DNA of 64,000 nucleotides from Boletus sp. NGJ (lineage: Eukaryota; Basidiomycota; Agaricomycetes; Boletales; Boletaceae). The first letter of the stretch is position 1. Each line of letters opens with the position of its first letter. The position numbers and the translations under genes are program-made. The stretch is from positions 992,001 to 1,056,000 of the forward strand of contig JAGTXK010000239.1 in assembly GCA_019096195.1 (NCBI GenBank), written 5' to 3'. Shown here piece after piece: positions 24,391 to 37,000 of this stretch. A model generated the notes under the pieces. The model was not told the origin of the DNA. It saw only the letters and a list, made by a program, of their open reading frames with translations, and did not search any database.

Positions 24391-26170
24391 GAATGCCAAA
24401 GAATGCCTTCAAACAAAAGATTAACCCTACAAGAGTTACACATGCTAAATGAGTGACAAAAAATATCACAAGAGGGCCCAAGATGACTCTGGTTAGATTG
24501 GATGCCACCAAGAATGCTGCTTCAACATCTCCATCACAATCAGCCTAGTCCACCCTGAGCAAGGCTGGGCCATCTGGCTCTCAGTTCACCTTCGGCACCA
24601 CCTTGTATGCTCTATGGCACATTTAAATGCATTGTTCTAATGATATCTGGTCAAGGCCAGATGCAGCCAATTTAGAATTAGATGAGATACACCCAATTCA
24701 ACTTCCCCCGAAAAACATATTCATTTCTGATTTTGGTAAACACACCAATTAATATGGTTTTATAGATCTTGAATGATTATCTCTGGGAATGGGTCATTCA
24801 CAAGGAAGAGTTTCTACAAGCTTTGTTGGACATGGAAGTGCCATCTCAACCCTAAAAATGTGGTATACAGTATGCCATCAAGATGGCATCTATTGGTGTT
24901 CCAACTGTTTTGGTTAGCCCTTGTTTTGTACTGGGTGCTGTCGAAATCAGCATCAGAAGCATCCTTTTCACCACATCCAGCAGTAGACTGGTGTATTCTT
25001 TAAAGATTCATCTTTTAACTTGGTGTACTATGTGAATCATCCCCCATTTAACAAAGTTTAAATCATACTGCTATAGACTGGGTTTGAGCTCTATCTTGGA
25101 CATGATGAGGGCCCTTGTCCCACCAGTGGCAATGAACATCAAAATGCTTCTAAAGCTCTGGTACATTTGGATGATGAGGCATGGGAAGACATTGATCAAA
25201 AAGATGTTCCGCCACATATTTGTTCACTGGGCAGATCAGATTATCTGACCATGGTTGACATGACTGGTATCCATTTCATGACTGTTAACTATTGCACATG
25301 CTCTGGATCTGACATAGAATATCTTCAACTGTTGCACTGCAAGCTTTATCTGGCAACATTACAAATGCTGAGGACCACATTTACCTTTATCTTGCTAGAT
25401 AACTTTATCTGAGATAATCTAGAGTGTGGAACATTCAGAATGAACTATTATAGCAAGCTCCAAACAATAACCTCCAATGTCTTTCCATATGTTGTACCAG
25501 TATGTGTCCAAATCAGTCTGCACCAAATTATCCACTCAGATAGGTCCAGAACTGTTACCAAGAGTTACTTTGGGTTGCAAGACAGTAGAGGCTTCTAAAG
25601 CTGCTGAAGTGGAATAGCTTTGACCACCATTCCTGGGGGCCAATAAAGGGGGATCTTGCCCTTTTTTTCCCTGCCTGTCCACAACACAGGATTAATGTGC
25701 ATGTGTCAGTAAATGAACTTTCTAAGTTAGTGATGATTTTAGTTGACCAGTGCACTGGTTGACTAACATGCCAATAGCTGGAAGTATTCCCATACTGTTA
25801 TCATGGATGGCAATTTTAAGGCCAAGTATGTGTGAAAGAGGCAGTCTGATGACCAAATCTGGCTCATGGATGGCCTCAGCTATATGGTGACTTGGCCAGA
25901 GTATTATGAGTATCTGAAGAAGACACACCACCCTCTGGAGGTAATAGTACCATCCAGGAATGCCACCTATCTGATGACTGACTAAAGACCAGTGGTCAAG
26001 TTGCAACAATCACCAAGCTGTGAACCAAGTAAATGCCAGCCAAGGCAAGTTGGATGCAACCGGGATCAGAGGTTCTGCATGTGTGTGGCATGGATGCTTT
26101 GTGCCACACTTGGTAGTCAACTTTTAGAAGGGGGAGAGGTAAGCGATATAGGATATGCCTGTCACTCAGA
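24391..26170 (+). pseudogene. KDZ-type transposase remnant with CxC2 cysteine cluster
   Basis: Transposase of the Kyakuja-Dileera-Zisupton superfamily, which cuts and pastes large DNA transposons in basidiomycetes. In order: start MPKNAFKQKINPTRV (24393), the cysteine cluster GIYWCSNCFG..LFCTGCCRNQHQKHPFH (about 24,880-24,990), LGHDEGPCP, YLTMVDMTGIHFMTVNYCTC (about 25,240), FTFILLDNFI then DNLECGTFRMNYYSKLQ (about 25,380-25,470), ALFFPACPQHRINV (about 25,660), the DGNFKAKY block (about 25,806) and CNNHQAVNQVNASQGKLDAT (about 26,005-26,065), then HGCFVPHLVVNF. All three frames contain stops and the tail is cut at 26,178 by Tc1/mariner element 2. CpG is depleted. Confidence 0.8.
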
Positions 26171-26178
26171 TCCACATA

Positions 26179-27019
26179 CAGTGGCTTAAAAAAGTGTCCC
26201 AATGTTTGACTATTTTGCAAAGACTTGACATTTGCAAAAGAACCAAAAGGCATTAGCCCTAACCCTTGCTGGGCCATTGATAGCCCTAATCCTTGCCCTG
26301 AAGATGAGCCCTTAGTCATGTGAGTTGGTTTTCATGGTACTGAGTTATAGCCATATTAAAAGGATATGTCATTGGGACACTTATTTGACCCTGATATTAT
26401 CAACTATTATTTAGTAAATAACATAAGGTTCTGATGGATGCTGTGCTTCAACCCTGTCTGATTATGTCACTTACATAACTCCAAATGGTATAAAGAGCAG
26501 AGATACCATTCAGCCAACCCTACTTCATTATGAAATCCACTCCCTCCTCTGCTAGAGCCAATATTCTTTTTCTCTCTGAATCTGGCCTTTCTACTAGGCA
26601 AATATCATTCCAAACTGGTCTGGGGAAGTCTACTGTGGCCAGGGTTATCAAGGAGATCCACCCAGGCAAGGAAAACATCAAATTAGGATGTCCTTCTAAA
26701 CTTTCTCCTACTAATAAAAGGTGAATTGTCTCTAGTATTACCTCTGGCAAAGTTGAAAATGCTGTCCAGGCTACCCATCTCATCAATTCTGCTCTCTCTT
26801 CTCCTATCTCTGCTCAAACTGTTAGGAATGTTCTCAAGTCTGCATCTCTCAAGGCTGTAGTCAAGAAAAAGAAGCCACTCTTGTCTGTGAAGCATAGGCA
26901 ACATAGGCTAGCCGTTGCTCTCAAGCACCAACATTGGACTGTGGAGGACTGGACTAGGGTTATATGGTCAGATGAAACCAAGATCAACAGAATTGGGTCA
27001 GATGGAAGGAAGTATGTGT
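26179..27019 (+). mobile_element. Tc1/mariner element 2, left part only
   Basis: The left terminal repeat begins CAGTGGCTTAAAAAAGTGTC after TA (26177-26178) and sits inside the KDZ remnant. The element runs into its transposase and stops abruptly at 27,019, where minus-strand retrotransposon E2 begins. No right end with the matching inverted repeat was found elsewhere in the window. Confidence 0.8.
26530..27019 (+). pseudogene. Tc1/mariner transposase, N-terminal half
   Basis: Helix-turn-helix part LSTRQISFQTGLGKSTVARV, GCPSKLSPTNKR, then after a stop SGKVENAVQATHLINSALSS, KKKKPLLSVKHRQHRLAVAL and the first catalytic aspartate in RVIWSDETKINRIGSDGRKY. The second and third acidic residues are absent because the gene is cut at 27,019. 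Same family as element 1 but only moderately similar to it. Confidence 0.82.
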
Positions 27020-30000
27020 GAACTTCTCGATCGCCTATGGGGCGTTTGAGATGTTTTTCTTTGGTTCCCAGGTGCGTTCCTCGCGGGAGTACCCTTTCCA
27101 CTGTACTAGGTACTCCGTCTTACCGCGTCGCTTACGTGAGTCGGCAACGTGTTTGATGTCATACTCTTCTTGTTGCTGGACGATAACTGGGGGCAGCGGT
27201 TTCGGTTTCATCTGGGAGGGGGATGTGCTGGGGTGATAGGGTGTAAGGAGTGATTCGTGGAAGATGGGGTGGATTCCTTTCCACGTCTTTGGGAGGTCGA
27301 GCTCATAGGAGGTCTTGCCTACTTTTCACTTCACTCTGAATGGCCCATGTTATTTGTTGTTGAATTTCTTTGTTGGTTGGTTGGTCTGGATGTGAGTTTC
27401 TTCGAGTAAGACCTGTTGACCAGTGGTGTATTCGACGGCAGGGGAGGCACGCTTGTCGTGTGACTTTTTCATCGCCTGTGCCGCTTTCTCCAGTGCATCC
27501 TTTGCCAAGTTGTGATGTGTCTTCATTGTTTCGGTGAAGGAGGTGGTGGACTCGTTTCGTGCTGGGTATGAGTGATTGCTGCCTGTAGTTGAGCAGGAAG
27601 GGCAAGACGCCTGTGGCGCTGGTTGTCTGGGAGTTATGGGTGAATTCAGCTAGTGGTAGCCACTCTGCCCAGTCGGTCTGGTGATGGTTAACATAGATGC
27701 ACAGGTACTTTTCAACCTCTCAGTTGACGCGCTCCATTTGGTCATCGGTCTGGGGGTGGTAGGCCATGGACGGGTTGGCTTTGATGCCAAGGAGGGAGTA
27801 GAGGTCGTGCATGAATGACAACATGAATTGGGTTCCCCTGTCTGAGATCATCTTGTGGGGGACGCCATGGAGTTTGAATATTTGGTCACAGAAGACTGTT
27901 GCGACTTCTTGTGATGTAATGGTGTCCATCATGGGCATGAGGTGAATCATTTTGGAGAATCGGTCAATGACAACCAAGATAGCATTCTTGCCATTGGATT
28001 GGGGGAGGGGGCCGATCAGATCTACAGAGATGATTTCCCATGGGGATGATGGGATCTTATTTGGGTGGAGCAGTGTGTGGATTGCTGAGGTTTTGGCTTT
28101 AACCTTCTGGCATGTGTCACAGCCTTTTACGTATGACTCCATGTCTCTATGTAGTGATGGTCAATAATACTCGCTCATGACTAGGTCATGCGTTTGCCGG
28201 ATGCCAGGGTGGCTGGCGATCAGGTGGTCATGGTTAGCAATGAGGATGTCCTCTTGAAGTTTTGCGTCGTTTGACACGTATACGAGCGACTTCCAGTGGA
28301 CAAGTCCTTCTTTGCAGGTCCAGGGTGAGCCCTCCTTTTCTAGGCTGTCTTTGGCAAACTGCTCTAGTTTGTACTGCATCTTGGTGATTCTGGAAAGCAT
28401 GCTTGCCGGCATGATGGCCTTGAGGGAGACCATGGTGGAGGTTGGTGATGGGGGAGGTGAAAAAAGTGTGTTGGGGAGTAGTGTCTGTGTGGTGTTGTCA
28501 GATGTCACCCCCTTTTCGAAGTCTGGCCTCCGGGACAGAGGATCCGCTGGGTTGGTTTTGCCAGGATGGTGGCTGATGACTACGTGATATTCTTGTAGGA
28601 TTTGTTGCCACCTGGCCTGGCGATGGGTAAGGTCTTGAGGTCGGCGGAAGAACTTGAGGTTCTTATGATCCGTCCAGATCTCGATTGGGTGGGCAGCCTT
28701 GAGGAGGTATTGTTGCCACTTGTTAAGAGCGAACATGATGGTGAGCATTTCTAGGTCAGCTGTGTGGTAGTTCCGCTCAACGTCCGTCATTGAGGGAATG
28801 GGAGATGAATGCGATGGGGTGCCATACACCGTCATGTTGTTGAGAGAGGATGGCACCGATACCAATGCCAGAACCATCGGTTTCGATGTGGTAGGGGTCA
28901 TCGTGTCAGCATGGCGAGTGCTGGGATGGAGGAGATGGTGTCTTTGAGGGTTTGGAAGGCCTCTTGGTAAGCCGCTGTCCACTCGAAGTCTTTCTTCACC
29001 AATGTGAGCACGTTTAGGGGGTGTGCGATCGTGGCAAAGTTCTTTATGAACTGTCGGTAGAAGTTGAGGAATCCGAGGAAACCTCTTAGTGTCTTCTTCA
29101 ATGTGGGGGTTGGCCAGCTTTTGATGGCTTCCACCTTTTTGTCATCCATCTTTACCTTGTCTTGTGCGACAATGAGGCCAAAGAACTCGGTTTCTTGGAC
29201 TTCGAAGTCGCACTTGTCGTGACGTAGGCAGAGGTGGGCGTCCCTCAGGATTTGTAGCATTTCGCATACTACCCTTCAGTGTTCTTCGAGCGTCTTCGTG
29301 AATATCATGATATCGTCTGTATAGACAACCACTACGCCTCGGTCCACCAAATTCTTGAACAGCGCATTCATTATGGTTTGAAACATCGCTGGGGAGTTGG
29401 TGAGCCCAAAGAACATCACGAGCGGCTCAAATAGACTGCGGTTTGTTCGGAAGGCTGCCTTTCATTCGTCTCCTTCGGCCATCCACATGTTGTTGTAACC
29501 CCATCTCATGTCGAACTTGGTGTAGTACTTGGCCGACTTGAGCTTGTCAACCAGTTCATTGATGAGTAGGAGGGGGTATCGGTTTCTTTTTGTTACCACA
29601 TTTAGCTTGTGGTAGTCTTGTACAGGGTGGAGGCGTCCATCTTTCTTTTTGATGAAGAAGAACGCCAATGCAAAGGGGGATTTGGAGGGTCATATCCTTC
29701 CAGATTTGAGGTTTTCCCCGAGGAAGGTGTCAAGTTCTTTTTGTTCACTGGGATTTAGTGGGTAGACTTTACAGTCTACTTCATGGTTTCCTGGGAGGAG
29801 TTCGATGACGTGATCCCAAGGATGTCTTGGGGGTAGTGCATCGAAACTTTCCTTGTCGAAGATGTCCTTGAACTCATGGGTGTACTTCAGGGTGGCTTCC
29901 TCAAAGGTTTTCTTTTTCTTTTGGGCATAGTCTTTAATGGCTACCTCTGTGGCAACATTTTGATTTCACATGTATCCTACTACATCGAGCTCGAATAGTC

Positions 30001-33000
30001 GGTCGCCTTGTGAGGGCATGTAGTCTACATCCACTTTGTCCTCCTCCTTGTCTACATTGTTTGTGATGTGATCTCCCTTACAGTGGAAGGAGATCCTGCC
30101 CGTCTTCCAGTTGATGGCTGGGTTATGCGTCTTCAGCCAGTCATGTCTGAGAAATATCATGTTGGGCCCGAGATTTGTCACAGCAAGGGCCAACTGTTCC
30201 TTGTGGTCATGGACTTGGAGTTCGAGTATCACGAACTTTTCTACTTTGCCTCCGGCATTCGGCATGCCATCAGCATTATACATGGTGAGGGGATGGGGGA
30301 GTGAGTGAGTGGGTACCCCCTTTTCAGCCACGAACTTTTCGTGTATGGATGATCCGGTGCAACCCGAGTCGATCAGTGCCTTGACTTTGGCAGTCTGACG
30401 ATCTGCGAGGATTACTCTGACGGGGATCTCCAACGAGTTTCGTTTGGTTGATTGGGGGGAGGCTTTCTGGAACTTAGGGGCATGTTGTAGATCATGAAGG
30501 ACCCAGTATGCGTCTTCGTTGGAAAGCCATCGGAGGTCCTGTACGAGGTCCTGAGACACTTCGATCGTCCTGGTGTCATGGACAAAGGACCTAAGGTGGT
30601 GGATGCTTCGTTCTACATCCATGTTTTCCACCTGGGCCTTCATCCAACGTATGGACCAAGGGTCCAACGTGTTTAACCAAGAACAAGAGGATGTCTCTTC
30701 CTTTCATACTTCTTTGGGGTGTTTGTGGGGTATCGTGTTGGCGTTGTTCGGCCCATTGTCTCATTTCACAGACGGTGCGAACTTTACCTTTCACAGCATG
30801 ATGGTTACGTTTTCAACTGGTGGGGTGCCAGGGAGATTCACACAGTTTTCAGTTTCAGTCTCATCAATGCTCAGAATCACAAATTTATTGTTTGGCAATG
30901 ACTTAAGGGGTACAGTAGGTCGACTGGTATCTACTGTACAGGCTGAAAACCCAAATCGTTCATTACATTGGAGGCGTATTCTACAGGCTCCTCCTGAGGA
31001 GCTTCCGCCGAGTTCATCATGGCCCTAATGGCTGCAAACATGTCCAGGGACACTTCCTGTCCATTTACAGTGATGCTTCTCACCTGCGGGTGAGGGCAGG
31101 GGGGTGGTCTGCACAGAGCCACAGTTTTCTGCACTTTCGGTATAAACTGGCCGCACATGCTTTATCGAGCTCCATAGGAGTGCCTTGTCTGGGGAATGTC
31201 CCGGTTTGCTGAGGATGCGGGTGCACAGCAGGCACTGAGGGGGGAGGAGTGGTTGTTGGTAGGGCGTAGCAGGGGTGAGGTACGAATCGCGGGTTGTAGG
31301 TGGGGCCAGTCATGTAGATGGAGGTGGCTTTCTTGTGCTCTGCAATGGCACCAAGCACTTCCTCTGCCCGTACAAGGGCCTGTTCCCACTCACAAATGTT
31401 GGTTGAGTTGATGAGATCAGATTTGTATCTCTCAATGTACTCCACCAGGTCATTCCACACCTGGTGGCATATCTGATTGACAATCATGCATCCATTGATC
31501 CGCACGTCAAATTTGGCCTCAATTGCTAATTGGTATAGCTGGGTAAAGTAGTCCTCAACAGCGTCCTTCCCCTGTCAGAGGGAAAAGAGCTTCTGTTTGG
31601 CTTGCCTGGCGAGGCTGGTGGGTTGGAATGTTTTCTTCAACTTGTTGGTGAAGAATTCGAAACTCACGAGGGAGTAAGCATTGCCCTCAGAGAGTAGGTT
31701 GGAGAAACAGCCAGCCGCGTTCTCACCACGCATGTACGAGAGTGTGATGAGGATTTTTTGGTGGTCGGTTGGCTCTGTCTCAAAGCCACTTAGGTAGAGG
31801 GTCATCGTGTGCCACCATTGCATGAACTTTTCCTTGTTCCCATTGTAGTGTTCTGGTTTAGAGGCCAGACTCTTCCCAATTCGGGGGAAAGTGGGAGGGA
31901 ATCCACGAGCTGGCACCCTTGGGTGCCCAGGTGAATTCGGGTGGAATGAGGGCAACAGCAGGGATGGCAGAGGACGGGAAGGAGGAGGGCCCGGCTGTGG
32001 GACTCGGGGTGTTCTGGTGGGGGATGGAATGTTGACCCAAATGAAGCTTAGAGAGGAGGGGTCCACATGAGGAACCTTGATGGGGGGCGGTGGTCCAGCT
32101 GCTTCTGGGTCTGCCGCGAACTGCTGGTGCCAGATGTTGTATTGGAGCACCAACTGGTGCAAATTGTATTGTGCCACCTCGTGCTGCAGGTGGGCAGCTA
32201 CCAGGAGGTATAGGGCTGGTTGGGCCAGTTGGAGGGTGGGGAGGCCCTGAGCTGCTGCCCCCTGGGTGAGATCCATGAAGCTCCCTGGAGCGGGGGGAGC
32301 AGCAGAGATGGGGCAGCTGTATGGAGTTGGGACAGTCGTCATCATGGCAAAGTCCAGCGAGTTGGGCGAGACGGGTGATTGTATGTGCACACCGGATAAG
32401 CATCAGCGAGTAGGTGGTAAGGGTGGTGTGGACGACTAGGCTATACTCACGGTGAGCCCAGATGTAACGGCGGTGGAAAACTTGGTACGAGCGGGTCTGC
32501 TCAGGAGGCAGCTTGAAAAAGAAAATGGCAGGAAAGACCGTGCACTGTCAAAAAGTGGAAGAGTCGAAAAGTGGGGGAACTGGAGGATAACTTCCTTACT
32601 ACAGGAAGGTGCTACACAGAGGGAAGGTGAGATAAACCCCCTTGTCGTAGCTATGTGATGTCATGGGTGATCATGTGAACCTGAGCACACTATTGTAGTG
32701 CCAACGTACGCTTGGGTTGACAACCACCCAAGAAGCGGGGCTAGTGCTCTATGCCTGATAGCAATGTTATCCTTATTTAGAATGCCAGATGAGCGTATAG
32801 ACAAGCACCTTGATGAGTGCTTTACTTGAGTGTGTCACGAGCACCAATGGATTCCTCTAAGCCTGAGGTCCGGCAAAGGGTGAGCAGCAGTGAAGAGCCC
32901 ATGTGCTCAGAAGTGAAGGGGGGAGAAACAGTGACTGGTACCTCCTTGTCTTCTCCTGCAGTCGAGGATAATCTTGCGCTAGCCACCACCTAGTAGGCTG

Positions 33001-33529
33001 GAATTATGCTTATTGCTAACGAGAGTCCTCGGTTCCTCTGAGGATGGATGCGGGGAGGGTCTGAGTCGGAAATGGGAGTGGTACTAGCGGGCAAAAAGTT
33101 TGCACCAACTAGGTGAAAGCGAGTAGGGAGAGAGGGCTAGAAGTGTCCAGAGGCGAAGAGCCTGGGGACGAGGTAGTAGCTTTGAAATTTGAAAGGGAAA
33201 GAGCCTTAATATCTCAAGGGGCGCTAAGTGCACTATCCAAGAGAGAGAAAAGGAATTCCAAAGCTACTGAATACAGATGTTGCTATGCTACTTATATACC
33301 ACCTACGGTTTCTTGGTTCAGGGCTGGCATGGAAACTACTAGAATGTTCCATATGACGTATGGTGACGTAGTGGAGTCCAGACTGTTCTATGGGTATAGG
33401 GTTGTGACATAGTCTGACTACTGTGTGATGTATGATCTAGACATAGGGTCTAGGTATGAGGTAACTACGTAAGTGTTTGTGGGATCGCTAAGTCTTAGCT
33501 AGCTACATTAAGCTTAGGTAAAAATGTCA
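27020..33529 (-). mobile_element. Ty3/gypsy chromodomain LTR retrotransposon E2
   Basis: LTR fossil on the minus strand. From right to left: leader-like DNA (about 32,830-32,440), gag (about 32,390-31,080), protease (DSGCTGSSIH, near 30,350), reverse transcriptase (about 29,700-29,300), RNase H (WTDHKNLKFFRRPQD, near 28,660), integrase (CDTCQKVKAKTS; VDLIGPLPQS; about 28,140-27,720) and a chromodomain (WKGYSREERTWEP, near 27,070). It is the same lineage as E3 (shared SGCTGSSIH, NLGPNMIF, HDWLK). Its right end (33,529) lies inside the IS630-like transposase and its left end touches Tc1/mariner element 2. I could recognise no LTR at the left and only an uncertain one at the right (about 32,830-33,529). 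Broken, roughly ten interruptions; older than E1. Confidence 0.85.
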
Positions 33530-33715
33530 TGGTTGTTTCACAGACCCTTTGAAGATATCCAGTGCAATTATTCCATCAATAGACAATGCTGGCAAGATGA
33601 AGAATCACTCCCCATGAATGAATGTGTCATGTTGCACACAAAATTGTCTGAGTTGGGACCATCCATTTGTCTGCTGGTTCATATGATCATCTACACTTGA
33701 CTCGTCAATCCAAAC
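33530..33715 (-). pseudogene. IS630-like transposase, third piece
   Basis: Minus-strand reading gives WIDESSVDDHMNQQTNGWSQ, then FCVQHDTFIHG, a stop, and FFILPALSIDGIIALDIFKG. This continues the transposase whose earlier pieces are 45522-45865 and 38431-38562. WxDExxxDD is the first catalytic block of the Tc1/mariner/IS630 group found in basidiomycetes. The rest of the protein, with the other two acidic residues, is lost at the border with E2. Confidence 0.8.
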
Positions 33716-34061
33716 TATTATGAACTGATTAAGGCATCACACCACAAGACTTGAACTGCTCGCAGGCTACACGTGTCCTGGCTCAATGGATGAGGTGGGG
33801 AGTCATTGTCCGAACTATTCCTAACCCTACAATGACCAGAGTAGTCAAGGCAATGAGTTATTGGAGGAAGAGAACAAGTGGATTAGACTGGGGATTCCAG
33901 TCGTCAAAGTGCCACTTTATATATGTACAGGATTGATGCACAGACTAAGCTGTGCATGTGATAAATTACTATGTATAGTAAGACGGAGATTAAAGAGGCT
34001 GTGTGAGAAGAGTGGAAATTAAGAAGTCATGGATCACATGAGGTATGATGTCATTTGACAT

Positions 34062-37000
34062 TAGTGATGTGCTGGGCCCAGCCTGGCCCCAAAGCCCTGG
34101 CTCCAGCTCAGCTTTCAAGGGCTCAGGCTTGGAAAAATTGAAGCCTGAGCCCCTATTGATGGCTTGCTAGGGCCCAGGGCCCAGCCTGGCCTAAGCCCCG
34201 GCTTTATTTGTGTCAGAGTTTAAATTCAACATATGATAGCAATATGAGTGACACGGGAAAACTACTTTAAAATCAATATATTAACATCACTATCATCCAC
34301 CTCAAGAACCACCTCTTCATTAGTATCCTGAGACACAGCTATATCTTCATTACCATACTCTGACAACACTGAGGAATCCTGTAATTCATGGAACAACAAG
34401 TCCTGTCGGATAAGGGATTTGAGGCATTGAAGTGCTTCGATAATATTAGCATTGAGTTGATTCCATCATTTGGTGATAGTGATAGCAGACAATGAGAATG
34501 CCCGTTCACTGGATACTGAAGTAGCCATGATTGAGAGGTAATCACGAGCTAAAGAGCCCCACACAGGATACCTGGCTGTATTGAGACCCCACCACTGTAT
34601 GATCGACATACCTGGGGCTAGTTGATCCTTCGAGTTCAGGTATCCATGAAATTCTTGCAGCCAAGGTTGTTCATGATCAGCATGCATTGAAGGTATGTCA
34701 TTGTCTTCATCTTTATCTTTGTTGTTCGACAGCTCATGTAACAATCGACTAATTTTGCCATATGCCACCGTTGTCTGAAGGAGCTTGACTGGCTTGGTGA
34801 CAATGGCACCATTCAGTTCCAGGTATCGTTCCTTGTACTATAGTGAATCAGCAAAGAGGAATATGTATATACTCACAACAATATTGGATAGTAACATACC
34901 AGCTTCTCCACATGTTTCATTGCGTTGTCATACATATGTACTCCCCAATACTTGTGTATATGATTGGACTTTTGGATGGGATTGAGCACTATAAACCATT
35001 AGCAAACTGCAGTGTAACTCATTACCATGGTAATATACACATCACCATAATATATGCATCCGAATCTGCCATCTTCTCATAGTAGTTTGTGACCTTGTTG
35101 ACCCCAGCCTCAAGTGCCAGCCAGATGTCTAAGTATTCTGCCTTTAAGCTTCGTGTGTATCATGCCTTGTGCAAGGATTTAAGAGCTGGGAGGGCAAGAT
35201 GAGTGGGTGGGCCACTGTTGGAGGTGAAAGACTGTTGTGTATATTCAGCCTTTGTGAGCAAATGCAGTAGCTGCGAGACATGGTCCCACTCTGCATCCAT
35301 TAGTTGGAGATCCTGGAGTTTTTGACACTTCTCTCAATTCCTCTCAGCTCCAGCCATTTCATGCACAAATATATCAACATTGTCTCTGAGCTTTTCAGCA
35401 CAGTTAAGCATCAGGTATGACAATGACCATCCGACTAGCATGTCAAGAAAGAGTTGAAGAGGGCGTTGTTGGGGCAGATGGTTTGGGCCATCTCATTGTT
35501 GAATCGTCTGAAACAGTTGCTTGCATTTGGTGGATGAGCGCTCCTGAGTAATGTTCTCAGTAATGTTCTTAAAGAGTCCCTGATAACATTGAATGTCACC
35601 TACCTTGACACAAATGGAACAGATCACCCCTACTTCATCATGCTGGGCCCTGTGCTCCACAATTAATTCTACCTCAGGATTCTTGGGGTCGTATTCCTGG
35701 GATTAACTATGAATGTGCAGTAGTGCTTGTGTTGCTAAATTAACAATGTGGGCAAGGCAACTTCATATATATATTAGCAATGCTTGAACAGAATGATACA
35801 CTGTATCAACACCTACTGAACTCGTCTTTTTTTGGTGTTCCACTTCTTGCCTGTCATCTGCTTGATTTGTATTGCGAACTTGCTTGCCATCGTGTCCATA
35901 TTGCTAGCATTATCACAAGTAAGATGGCCGATCTGTGATATCAAGTTAGTTTTAGTAGTCTGAATGTCAAGGTTTAAACCTTACCTTATGTGAGATCCCA
36001 AGGTGCTGGATGACCTTGTATAGGGCCTGTTCCAATTGAAACCCATTATGTGCATTGTTCATCTGTACGAAGCTGAGAAGTGCAGTTTTGAGCTCCCACA
36101 CACCTGGTGAGGCTTCCTACATCCATGACCCAGTGACCGTGAAGTAAGCATTGGTGTTCGAAGCTTGCCATGCATCACATGTTAAGTTTATGTGGCCTTT
36201 GACAGTGTCACTCTACAAACGACTTAAATACATTATATGGTTAACACATGGAATTCTTACTTACCAATAGTTGTGACTGTAGTTTTACCATATGCTCTCT
36301 GAACATGTTGATTATGAGCGTATGAGTATACTTACGACTTGGGATCTTAACACTGTTGGTCATCGCTAGCGCTGCAATGTTAATCATTTTCCTGAAAGAG
36401 GGATGCTCAAGAGCAGATATTGGCTGGCAAAGAATGAGCTTGATAGATAGGTCTAGATTCTACTTTGGATTACCTGATCTGTATCTACCAGCCATTCCAC
36501 AGTGGCAGCACGAAAGCGCTCATTGCTGTATTTTAGTGGGGTTGGCTAGAGATGACCATCAAGTTAACTTTGCCGAGTGCTTTGTGTCTTGTCTTTCTGC
36601 ATCGTTTGGTCCTTTGGAAGCATAGACATGAAACCATTTTCTTCCACCCATTTTAAATACTCGGCCTTTTGTTGAACATTAGCACACAATGAACAGATCA
36701 TAAGATGGTAGTACATACCCAATGGCAGGATTGCAAATGCCGCTGCAGTGTTGATATCTCAGCAACGAGAGGTTTCCTATGGATCCAGGATATCACCATT
36801 TATTAGTATTATATGCAGTTAAAGAAATGGACAATACAGTACGAGCAGCACTTGCAGTTCCAATACTTCTTGCCATCGCTGTCATGGACAACAGGCTCGT
36901 CGAAAAATTGGTCAACATCACAGCCTCGTTGCTCTCGACGAACCTTTTGAGGCTCATCAATATCCATGACTTGGATATCTGCTTGTCCATTGGGTAATGA

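Noticed and set aside
30573-31028. 151-codon plus-strand frame
   Set aside because: Shadow of the E2 protease/gag region, which reads correctly on the minus strand.
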